From CAKZSU01 sp044223895 (lineage in GTDB: Bacteria > Patescibacteriota > Microgenomatia > UBA10105 > UBA927), in NCBI GenBank assembly GCA_044223895.1, contig JBGALL010000004.1, forward strand, positions 1 to 50,131: 50,131 nucleotides of DNA, written 5' to 3'. Position 1 is the first letter of the stretch. Each line of letters begins with the position of its first letter. Under the pieces are notes generated by a model. It did no database searches, was not told the DNA's origin, and saw only the letters and a list, made by a program, of their open reading frames with translations. This document shows positions 43,505 to 50,131 of this stretch, in pieces. A program made the position numbers and the translations under genes.

Positions 43505-44290
43505 TTAATACGTTACTAATAATCTTCTAATCACATTAGTTATATTCAATCTTACGTGCCAAGGAATAGAAATCATAAACTTAAAGATAGTTCCTTGTAT
43601 ATCACTCAATAGTTTGTCATACAACCCGAATACTTTACGATTAGTCAAATCGAGTTGAATGCCATGATTGAGACAGTAATTGTAGGCGTCTCTTCTGATC
43701 TTACCTTTATCCACTACTCGAATAAACGAAAAAACTGGTGATAAATGGGTATAAAATCCTTCAAAATAGCTTGATCTATACGAACCCATTATCTCAAAAT
43801 TCCAAGGATTTTCCCCCGGAATTAATAATTTTTCTAAATATTTTTTATTCCAAAATCCTGGAGCAGTTACTCTATATGGTGAATTTTTATCATATATACC
43901 AAATGACCCGCCATCAGTAATTTTGTCAGGTTTAATTGCAGGCATCAGATGTATATGGGCTGCATTGTGTTGCTGCATAAATGTAAAACATTCGATAAAG
44001 GATTTTGTATCGACTGGCTCTATTAAAAAAAGGTCTTCAAGCCAAACACATACATGTTGTTGCTTAATTTTTGACAGTATACGAAGTAAATCTGTAGACC
44101 AGTCAAGACTTGGACCGGAAAGAATCGTTTGTACCCGGGAATCAGAATATTTCTTTGTATTACTTCCCAAATAAACAGGATATGGACAATCTGACCAATA
44201 GGTAAAAAACTGTAGAAAAAATGGCTTCCATAAATCTGAATACTTGTCGCATGACAATACCACAATCGCATAAGAATTATTTTTCCTCAT
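43505..44290 (-). CDS. Unknown soluble protein, possible GT-A-like transferase
   Basis: A 261-residue protein that I do not recognise. It starts YAIVVLSCDKYSDLWKPFFL and has DCPYPVYLGSNTKKYSDSRV, SGPSLDWSTDLLRILSKIKQ and VCVWLEDLFLIEPVDTKSF. A beta strand ending in L-E-D between helices resembles the metal site of GT-A enzymes, and NEIW-type donor motifs are absent. RVTAPGFWNKKYLEKLLIPG and NPWNFEIMGSYRSSYFEGF follow. Its 3' end abuts the GDP-fucose synthase gene, and its start overlaps the GT2 gene by 14 bases. A transfer role is a guess from the local fold and position. A short, positively charged tail closes it. Confidence 0.6.
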   Translation of the reverse strand: MRKNNSYAIVVLSCDKYSDLWKPFFLQFFTYWSDCPYPVYLGSNTKKYSDSRVQTILSGPSLDWSTDLLRILSKIKQQHVCVWLEDLFLIEPVDTKSFIECFTFMQQHNAAHIHLMPAIKPDKITDGGSFGIYDKNSPYRVTAPGFWNKKYLEKLLIPGENPWNFEIMGSYRSSYFEGFYTHLSPVFSFIRVVDKGKIRRDAYNYCLNHGIQLDLTNRKVFGLYDKLLSDIQGTIFKFMISIPWHVRLNITNVIRRLLVTY

Positions 44291-45311
44291 AAGGCCTTCC
44301 CAAAAACCAGGAGATATAATATCTAAATGGGGGATTTTTTAACAATATAGGTAATAAGTCCTTATCATTTTTCTGTTTCATATGTAAAAAGATTACCTTT
44401 CTTTTTTCTAGGATTGTACTGAAGTGGATGATGTTCCAGAGAATAGCTTTTTGTATACTTGCCCACAATTTTAGGTTACCTCTGATTAAGGTAATTGTGG
44501 CGAAAAGTTCACACACCAGGAGGTGTGAGGGCAACAACCAGCCAATAGTAATCCATTCGAAATTCTTCAGATAGGTGGCGATTCTATTTTTGAATGAATG
44601 AAATTGAACATAGGTATTGTCCATGCTTGAACTTGTAGCACCCATATGATGCCAAACCACGGCTGATGGAGCATAGCGCAACTTATAACCAAGAAGCCAT
44701 ATTCGATGACATAAATCGGTTTCTTCAAAATAGGCAAAATAATCGATATCAAAGACATTGCCAGATAGTAATACTTGATCGAGCACATTCTTTCTGAAAA
44801 ACATACTTGCACCTTTTAAGGTATATAATTCTGTGTTGAGATTATAATCAGCTTTATCCAGATGATTGAAAGCATTGTGATAAAGAAAACCTGTCGGAGT
44901 TAAAAACGCACCGATTGTATCCAGTCGATCTCTTTTTTCCATCAGCAATAATTTACTCTGGACACCTGCTGTTTTAGGATCTTCTTCCAAGGACTGGACT
45001 AAACATTCCAATACTGTAGGAGCTAATTCGGTATCATTGTTTAGAAAATAAATGTATTTGCCTTTCGCGTACTTATATGCTCTATTGTTACCTTCCGCGA
45101 ATCCGTAGTTTTTTCCTAAAGGTACTATTATTATGTCTGGATATTTTTTATGAATCCAAGTAACTGTTCCATCAGTTGAACCATTATCCGCAACAATTAT
45201 TTCAAAATTTTTATATGTCTGTTTTTGAATTGTAGGAAGGCATTTTTCTAACCAATGTTTTCCATTCCAGGAAACAATTATTATGGATACTAGATGCTGA
45301 TTTGATTTCAT
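44277..45311 (-). CDS. Glycosyltransferase family 2 (rhamnosyltransferase-like)
   Basis: A 344-residue GT-A enzyme. It has SIIIVSWNGKHWLEKCLPTI, IIVADNGSTDGTVTWI, NYGFAEGNNRAYKYAKGK and YIYFLNNDTELAP (N-D-T as the metal-binding site). The acceptor part has LKGASMFFRKNVLDQVL and YFAYFEETDLCHRIWLLGYK. The final 90 residues contain a hydrophobic stretch with EWITIGWLLPSHLLVCELFA and probable membrane association. It resembles the enzymes at 9025 and 15859. It is the first gene of its run; a TATAAT hexamer occurs on the minus strand at 45342-45347, upstream, inside the opposite gene. Confidence 0.9.
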   Translation of the reverse strand: MKSNQHLVSIIIVSWNGKHWLEKCLPTIQKQTYKNFEIIVADNGSTDGTVTWIHKKYPDIIIVPLGKNYGFAEGNNRAYKYAKGKYIYFLNNDTELAPTVLECLVQSLEEDPKTAGVQSKLLLMEKRDRLDTIGAFLTPTGFLYHNAFNHLDKADYNLNTELYTLKGASMFFRKNVLDQVLLSGNVFDIDYFAYFEETDLCHRIWLLGYKLRYAPSAVVWHHMGATSSSMDNTYVQFHSFKNRIATYLKNFEWITIGWLLPSHLLVCELFATITLIRGNLKLWASIQKAILWNIIHFSTILEKRKVIFLHMKQKNDKDLLPILLKNPPFRYYISWFLGRPYEEK

Positions 45312-45314
45312 AGG

Positions 45315-45320
45315 TATACT
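45315..45320 (+). promoter_or_regulatory. Candidate -10 element of the small exported protein gene
   Basis: TATACT lies 6 bases before the second in-frame ATG at 45327. No convincing -35 is visible 16-18 bases upstream. If used, the transcript would be leaderless. The layout repeats that seen at 21626 and is weak alone. Confidence 0.3.
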
Positions 45321-45812
45321 ATGGGGATGAATCCTTTGCGTATTATATTCAATTTAATGGCGATTAGTGTATTGTCTATTTTTTTTGTCACTCCCATATA
45401 CGCTTCCTGTACACTGTTGAAACCAACAGTGATTACAAGATTAGAACGACTACTTAAAAGGGCAATAATTTACTCGGAATTTACTCCTACCAATAGAATA
45501 CTGTCCTATTTTCAGTCAACAGCAACTGTACCTAAAACCTATGAAGAAGGTATTCAAGAAACACACGCACTGACATTAAGCGTAGCTGAGCTCAATAAAA
45601 TGAATCGTATTTCAAGTTCAATGTATGATAGATTTCTTGATGTCTTTTCTCAACATGAATCACATCTTCAAGAGTTTGAATCCCAACATCCTGAATGTCA
45701 GAGTGAAGTGAATCAGCTGCTAGAAATTACTGAGAAAAATAGCCAGGTTGCCCAAGAATTGTTAATGAATCGCCTCCCCCACTACCAAATACCGAGAGCT
45801 GATAATCAATAG
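45321..45812 (+). CDS. Small exported protein of unknown function
   Basis: A 163-residue protein with a clear N-terminal signal peptide (LRIIFNLMAISVLSIFF, cleavage probably near IYAS|C at residues 29-31). The mature part is largely helical and rich in Glu and Ser, with two cysteines (ASCTLL and PECQSE) that may form a disulfide. No family is recognised. A TATACT hexamer ends at 45320, just before ATG 45321; transcription would begin near 45327, exactly at a second in-frame ATG, so the protein may start there with a leaderless message. Its last 86 bases overlap the opposite GT-C gene. The export signal makes it a plausible real gene despite isolated orientation. Confidence 0.65.
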   Translation: MGMNPLRIIFNLMAISVLSIFFVTPIYASCTLLKPTVITRLERLLKRAIIYSEFTPTNRILSYFQSTATVPKTYEEGIQETHALTLSVAELNKMNRISSSMYDRFLDVFSQHESHLQEFESQHPECQSEVNQLLEITEKNSQVAQELLMNRLPHYQIPRADNQ

Positions 45813-47853
45813 TTGAGAGGTCACACAAATTTGGGACCACGACAATTCGCAAAGTACTAACTGTATCTGCAGCAAAGACAAACTTTCGTTGTTTGGATAA
45901 ATTTGCAACAAAAGGATTAAAAAAAGCTATACCTTCAGAGAATCTAGTCCACTCGCTATTAATACTTGATTTTGCGAGTACTGTTCCTGTAGTTAACGCA
46001 TATAAACATTGTTCATTATTTGTATTCATAGTTAGTTCTTCCAGTAAATATTGCGAAGGGAGAACGAGATCAATACTTGTAGAAGTTAGGTGGGTTTTCA
46101 ACACATTTATATATTGGCTAGATTTCGCCCAGTCGTATAAAGATGTTGGAAGATTGCGCCAAATAGTTCCCAAAGAGACATCATCGTATTTCAGTTCATA
46201 GACAGGCTTTAGTAGCTTGGATGCATAACGATAACGAAATCTATCTTCGATGTTCATTCCTGGAGTAGTAATTTCTAATAAATATTCACCACTATGTTTT
46301 GTAATATCATTACTATCGGCAAGATATTTTATATCTGGACGTATATACAATGCTGGAAAAGAGGAACCAATACTAACCAAAGTTGCAAAACTAGAACTGT
46401 CGGGTGCATTTCCATTTAACCACCTTAATAAACTTCGATAGGCACTTCCATAAGTGTTTCCGACTAACGGCAACCCCAGCTGTTTTGCACCTCTCACACC
46501 GCCAACAAACTCATTAAAATAAATGTTTTCATATGGGTGCATTTTCACAAGAGTTTGTATTGTTAAAAAGAACGATATTATCAAAAATACAGAAATAACT
46601 TTATAGAATCTTTTTGATAAATTATGCAGTACAAAAGAACCTCCGACACCAACCAGCAAGGCAAAAAATGGATAAAACTCCATAATCTGTCGTAAGCTGC
46701 CCCCGTAGAGTGACATTATAGGTAAGGTAGCTCGTATTAGTGGAGCGTAGCACAACGATAACCATAATAAATAAACTCCACTTTTATAGGTAAATTTTTT
46801 AAATACGAGTACACTGCCCGTGAGACCCAACAGTAATATTGAGGATGGTATGGTTGTAAAAAATAGCAGAAATGGTTGGTATGATGAGCATAAAAACCAC
46901 TTTCCAGTGCCTATAATATAAGGACAGGGCTCACCTCCCACCTTACTTATTGATTGGTAATACTGAATAACGGAAAGCAACCCTTCTATTGGTTTGCCCC
47001 ATATAGAAGGAAATGACAAATAAAATACTAGATAACTAAATGCTAATATAATTCCAAGACTAATTATCCACGACTTCCATTGTTTTTTTATTGAAGGATG
47101 AAATTTTGTTGTGGCTACAATTAACCAGGGGATAAGGTTGATCGGTAGAAAGATAATATTAAACTTCGTACCCAAAGCTAGAGCAAACGGTAATGATCCC
47201 ATGTATAAAAAACCTTTTTTTCCTGTGGTTACTGCTTTATAGATACAATAGGCAGTAATTGTTATTAGTGATGTAATTATAGGATCTTTGATATTGAAGT
47301 GTTGTTCAGCAATTAGTAGTGGGTAAACAATAATTGCCAGAGAACTTAGGAACGCAGTCAATACCCCACCAACCTCGAATGCCCACCAAACAACAACAAT
47401 AGTCAGGAGAAAAGTGAAAAAAACGGGAACTACATTATACGAAGCAACATCTTCAAAAATTCCTAAAGATTTATATAGTATTCTATTAGAAATTGCCATC
47501 ACAATATCCATCAAGGGTGGATGACCGATCGTTAATTTGTCAGCCCAGCCCATATCAAGTGAAGATTTTTCAAAAAAACTAATCCTTGGAGTTTGGATAA
47601 TTGGACATTCTCTCCCATCACCCGATCCAGAGATGCTGTCAGGGGATTTTGTGCATACTGCTGGAATATCCTGGCTATTTCTCTGACCTGTTAAGATATA
47701 CCGCAAGTAAATATTACCTCTAACTAGGTGCTGATATGTATCCCAATTAACGCCGTAATCAGAGATAGTGAATAAGGCCAGAAAAAAACTGACAAGTGGA
47801 AGTATAAAAATAAGAAGTTTAGATTTTATAGAATGTAGTACCATATTTGTCAT
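45727..47853 (-). CDS. GT-C glycosyltransferase, PMT-like, with outside C-terminal domain
   Basis: About 708 residues with about 11 spans. The first outside loop has ISDYGVNWDTYQHLVRGNIY with the acidic residue expected for PMT-type enzymes, then a cysteine-bearing insertion (VCTKSPDS and RECPI) and LTIGHPPLMDIVMAISNRIL, the H-P-P typical of GT39 proteins. The last 280 residues are a soluble outside domain. A frame running to 47907 includes codons inside the palindromic repeat; the ATG at 47853 or the one at 47844 is more likely. Each lies at or beside the repeat end, so the repeat insertion defined the 5' end. The 3' end overlaps the opposite small exported protein gene by 86 bases. Confidence 0.8.
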   Translation of the reverse strand: MTNMVLHSIKSKLLIFILPLVSFFLALFTISDYGVNWDTYQHLVRGNIYLRYILTGQRNSQDIPAVCTKSPDSISGSGDGRECPIIQTPRISFFEKSSLDMGWADKLTIGHPPLMDIVMAISNRILYKSLGIFEDVASYNVVPVFFTFLLTIVVVWWAFEVGGVLTAFLSSLAIIVYPLLIAEQHFNIKDPIITSLITITAYCIYKAVTTGKKGFLYMGSLPFALALGTKFNIIFLPINLIPWLIVATTKFHPSIKKQWKSWIISLGIILAFSYLVFYLSFPSIWGKPIEGLLSVIQYYQSISKVGGEPCPYIIGTGKWFLCSSYQPFLLFFTTIPSSILLLGLTGSVLVFKKFTYKSGVYLLWLSLCYAPLIRATLPIMSLYGGSLRQIMEFYPFFALLVGVGGSFVLHNLSKRFYKVISVFLIISFFLTIQTLVKMHPYENIYFNEFVGGVRGAKQLGLPLVGNTYGSAYRSLLRWLNGNAPDSSSFATLVSIGSSFPALYIRPDIKYLADSNDITKHSGEYLLEITTPGMNIEDRFRYRYASKLLKPVYELKYDDVSLGTIWRNLPTSLYDWAKSSQYINVLKTHLTSTSIDLVLPSQYLLEELTMNTNNEQCLYALTTGTVLAKSSINSEWTRFSEGIAFFNPFVANLSKQRKFVFAADTVSTLRIVVVPNLCDLSTIDYQLSVFGSGGGDSLTILGQPGYFSQ

Positions 47854-47956
47854 CTTGAGCGATTTAACTAACGCCAAGATTCTCATAATATGGGATCCTT
47901 GCGTCACCGCTAAAGCTTTTGCGACACGCGGTCACTCCATGCAGGATGAGTGTCAT
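47848..47956. repeat. Palindromic MITE-like repeat, 109 bp
   Basis: The left end TGTCATCTTGAGCG and the right end, read in reverse, CTCATCCTGCATGG match the terminus of the 62-bp repeat at 2917 (11 of 12 positions for TCATCCTGAATG). An inner palindrome pairs ATCCTTGCGTCACCGC with GCGGTCAC...GCAGGAT. The element lies between a methyltransferase gene and a GT-C gene and supplies or abuts the start codon of the latter. It may be a longer member of the same family. Confidence 0.75.
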
Positions 47957-47995
47957 GTCTAAAGGCCCATTATATAATTCGCGTAAATTATACGG

Positions 47996-48688
47996 TTATT
48001 TTTTTACAAATTTAATAAAAATATTGGTAAAACCTTCAGAAGAAATATATTCGTTAGTTAATTTTTTGTTAAACCAGTCTTCAGCAACCGGTTTATGATG
48101 AAATACCCATTTAGAAATATATAAATTTAATAACCATAGTACTTCAAATAAGCCACCTCGTATTGTTGATTCTTCTACAACGAAACCAACCTTATGTGCC
48201 AACTCAATTAACTGTTTTTGCTGATAATGACGATGTGATATCAGCCACCAAGCTGGATCAAGTATCGTACTTAGTAATGATCTATTTGGGGTAGATAAAT
48301 AAAAAACACCACCTGGTTTCAAAACACGAAAGACTTCTGAAAACATTATTTTTTCAGTTGCTGGTGGTATATGTTCGATGACTTCCCAAGATACAGCCGT
48401 ATCAAACTGCGATTTTTTAAAGGGCAAATCGATAGCACTCCCCACCTCAAAATTAGCCTTTTTATGAATCAGATATTTTTTTGCAGTCGATAAATCCAAT
48501 TCTGATAATTCGGTTCCGGTTATTTTTTTTACGCCCCATTGGAGTGATAAATTTTCAAACCAACCATATCCGCAACCTATATCTAATACAGTTTTATCTT
48601 TAATATTTTTTTTATTTACAAATTGTGACACCCAATAGGTTCTTCCTGACAAAGGATGGGTTGGTTTTTGTTCGGTAATATTTTTCAT
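47996..48688 (-). CDS. Class I SAM-dependent methyltransferase
   Basis: A 230-residue soluble enzyme. The SAM site is TVLDIGCGYGWFENLSLQWG (about residues 34-53), followed by TGTELSELDLSTAKKYL, FEVGSAIDLPFKKSQFDTAV and SWEVIEHIPP, then LKPGGVFYLSTPNR. This is the UbiG/methyltransf_11 pattern. The C-terminal part (LIELAHKVGFVVEESTIRGG) fits. It lies 2 bases after the GT2 gene upstream. As with the one at 30311, methylation of a sugar or lipid head group is likely but unproven. Confidence 0.88.
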   Translation of the reverse strand: MKNITEQKPTHPLSGRTYWVSQFVNKKNIKDKTVLDIGCGYGWFENLSLQWGVKKITGTELSELDLSTAKKYLIHKKANFEVGSAIDLPFKKSQFDTAVSWEVIEHIPPATEKIMFSEVFRVLKPGGVFYLSTPNRSLLSTILDPAWWLISHRHYQQKQLIELAHKVGFVVEESTIRGGLFEVLWLLNLYISKWVFHHKPVAEDWFNKKLTNEYISSEGFTNIFIKFVKK

Positions 48689-48690
48689 AG

Positions 48691-49521
48691 CTATTTCCTC
48701 CCCATAAGAGTTCCAACACCTAACGCAGCAAACTCACTTGTTTTTAATAGTATCATGCCGAGACTTACCAACGGATCCTTCAACAGTAATTGTGGGTTTT
48801 TTAAAAACAAATAATACCGCTGCAAGATATTCCCTTGTTGAATTGCACTCCCTTGATTGGAAGATTTAGTGAAATATTGTCGCATAGAACGACCATAATA
48901 ATATTTTCGTTTTATTAACTCAGAGAACACTAATTTACCTTCATCGTGAATTATGTATTCAGAAATTCTAGCTACAGAATTTTTGCCGTAAGTAGATTTT
49001 ACTTTTTGGGGAAGATCAAAATCTTCGGGTCCGGACATTGTTTCATCATACTCTCCGACCTTATAAAAAACCTCTTTTCGAAAACAACGAGCGCTTTCAA
49101 TCCAGTCGATCCCTAAATAGAATTTTCGTTCCAATATTTTGCACTGTGACCAATATCCTTCTCCTACGGATTGTTCTGGTATAACTACTCCAACCATTGT
49201 TTTTTTATCGAGAGTATCTACACATTTTTCGACAACTCGAGGTGACAAAACCATATCTGCATCGAGGAACAGATAAATACTTCCTCTAGATTTTTTAGCA
49301 CCATAGTTACGTTGTGCTGAACGCTCTGGACCCTTTGTATATATATGAGAAGTAAATCTTTTGGCGATTGCAAGAGTTTTGTCTGTTGAGTTGTTATCAA
49401 CAATAATAATTTCTATCTGTTTATAGGTTTGTTTTTTTATGCTTACCAATAATGCTTCGATGGCGCTTTCCTCATTTTTGGTGGTTATGATTATTGATAC
49501 TAAAGGTAAATTTTCTCTCAT
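48691..49521 (-). CDS. Glycosyltransferase family 2
   Basis: A 276-residue GT-A enzyme. It opens PLVSIIITTKNEESAIEALL, then QIEIIIVDNNSTDKTLAIAK, RSAQRNYGAKKSRGSIYLFL with DADMV as the metal-binding site, and WIESARCFRKEVFYKVGEYD. SGPEDFDLPQKVK matches the E-D region of the family. A short hydrophobic C-terminus (FAALGVGTL) follows. This pattern resembles enzymes with dolichol-phosphate or polyprenyl-phosphate acceptors, which would make the donors that the nearby GT-C enzymes need; that role is inferred. It lies 3 bases after the upstream GT-C gene. Confidence 0.88.
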   Translation of the reverse strand: MRENLPLVSIIITTKNEESAIEALLVSIKKQTYKQIEIIIVDNNSTDKTLAIAKRFTSHIYTKGPERSAQRNYGAKKSRGSIYLFLDADMVLSPRVVEKCVDTLDKKTMVGVVIPEQSVGEGYWSQCKILERKFYLGIDWIESARCFRKEVFYKVGEYDETMSGPEDFDLPQKVKSTYGKNSVARISEYIIHDEGKLVFSELIKRKYYYGRSMRQYFTKSSNQGSAIQQGNILQRYYLFLKNPQLLLKDPLVSLGMILLKTSEFAALGVGTLMGRK

Positions 49522-49524
49522 ATA

Positions 49525-50131
49525 CTATTGTTCGTTATACCTCAAACCACTCCAGATTAGGAGACCAAAGACCAAGACAATCATCGAGATATTTATAACT
49601 TTACTCAGACGCAAAAGCCACTGCTGAGGAAATATAAGGGTTAATAGACTAAAAGAACAAGCAATAAGAAAAATCCTATATATTCCATAAGAGAACCCAA
49701 AAGTTTGTTGCCAGGTATTCGAAAGTGATGCTAAACCAGGAATGAGCAGTATCGCCCAACTGATAATCATATTTTTATTAAAAAATTCCCTTATCAAGAA
49801 CGCTATCGCAATCATTAAAAATGGATATAGTGGATACCGGTACCACCCATGACCAGCCTCATTTGGTATAGCGAAAAGAAATAAACTAAAATACGCAAGA
49901 AACCCTAAAATAACGGGTAAGTATTCTTTTTTTTTCACTGAGGCAATAATGAAAAATGCTATATAGCCCAAATAGGTTAGTCCATCAAGAAAAAACCTAT
50001 CAGTAACTAATGGATTTAAAAATATTGAAAACATACTATCAAAAGCCATATCATATCTTGCTAGCTGCAAAGACCAGAGATTAATAAATAATTGTGAATC
50101 AAGTCTATAGCCATATAATAGAAAACACGAA
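49525..50131 (-). CDS. Partial polytopic GT-C-like membrane protein (5' end outside window)
   Basis: The frame is open to the window edge. About 200 C-terminal residues are visible, beginning LLYGYRLDSQLFINLWSLQL and showing about six membrane spans, with IPNEAGHGWYRYPLYPFLMI in a central loop. H-G-W-Y-R-Y-P-L-Y-P is a pattern common in the last third of PMT/GT39-type proteins. A TTG at 50070 could be read as a start, but the open upstream frame and the large size of such proteins make it a fragment. It ends 3 bases before the GT2 gene and would take the lipid-linked donor that enzyme may make. Confidence 0.75.
   Translation of the reverse strand, partial: SCFLLYGYRLDSQLFINLWSLQLARYDMAFDSMFSIFLNPLVTDRFFLDGLTYLGYIAFFIIASVKKKEYLPVILGFLAYFSLFLFAIPNEAGHGWYRYPLYPFLMIAIAFLIREFFNKNMIISWAILLIPGLASLSNTWQQTFGFSYGIYRIFLIACSFSLLTLIFPQQWLLRLSKVINISMIVLVFGLLIWSGLRYNEQ

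Noticed and set aside
45342..45347. Perfect TATAAT on the minus strand before the GT2 gene at 44277
   Set aside because: No acceptable -35 is visible 16-18 bases upstream, and the hexamer lies within the opposite coding gene. It is mentioned in the GT2 entry but not called as a promoter.
47969..47992. Two TATAAT-like hexamers upstream of the GT-C gene at 47853
   Set aside because: Both are AT-rich matches without a -35 at the proper spacing, so a promoter cannot be supported.
49525..50070. Frame from TTG 50070 as a complete small membrane gene
   Set aside because: The frame continues upstream without a stop to the window edge with hydrophobic, protein-like sequence, so it is the end of a larger gene.

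Overview
The window reads as one chromosomal stretch of an AT-rich bacterium, most likely a member of the Candidate Phyla Radiation (Patescibacteria, Microgenomates-like). Supporting signs are a DUF4012 membrane protein, dense runs of glycosyltransferases with multi-membrane-span GT-C proteins, a STELLO-type glycosyltransferase, a short RecO without a zinc finger, and a single-chain glycyl-tRNA synthetase. TGA is used as a stop (recO, many ATGA gene overlaps), so the recoded genetic code of Gracilibacteria/SR1 is excluded. The taxonomic placement is inference.

Region 1 (1-2978) is housekeeping: the N-terminal two-thirds of glycyl-tRNA synthetase, preceded by a T-box riboswitch and a strong sigma70-type promoter, then a putative methyltransferase, recO and a small membrane protein. 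A 62-bp palindromic repeat separates this from the next region.

Region 2 (3012-21618) is a compact leftward run of surface-glycan genes: DUF4012 protein, initiating sugar-phosphate transferase, GDP-mannose pyrophosphorylase, GT4 and GT2 glycosyltransferases, a GT-C transferase, a fused O-antigen-ligase/GT-C protein, a SET-domain protein, acyltransferase, GalE and a UDP-xylose-synthase-like epimerase. One GT4 gene is cut to its N-terminal half. A rightward pair (21649-23783; Gfo/Idh/MocA oxidoreductase and DegT aminotransferase) diverges from this run through overlapping promoters.

Region 3 (23756-33533) is dominated by four very large polytopic GT-C-like proteins plus a methyltransferase and a 106-residue membrane protein. 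Region 4 (33530-38451) is an amino-sugar module: DegT aminotransferase (frameshifted), epimerase, WecD-like N-acetyltransferase, GT2 and a UDP-GlcNAc 2-epimerase homologue. Region 5 (38548-45311) carries a TylF-like methyltransferase, acyltransferase, STELLO-like and CgeB-like glycosyltransferases, a DUF268 protein, GDP-fucose synthase, an unknown protein and a GT2. Region 6 (45321-50131) has a small exported protein, two GT-C proteins (one running off the window), a methyltransferase and a GT2.

Together these genes could make nucleotide sugars (GDP-mannose, GDP-fucose, UDP-galactose, UDP-xylose-type, UDP-ManNAc and two amino sugars), start a chain on a polyprenyl phosphate, extend it at the inner membrane face, add sugars from lipid-linked donors on the outer face, and polymerise or ligate it. 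No flippase, Gmd or UDP-glucose dehydrogenase is present in the window. No gene-free stretch exceeds about 210 bases; the longest (922-1131) is filled by the T-box leader and its promoter. No tRNA, rRNA, CRISPR array, transposase or phage gene was seen.
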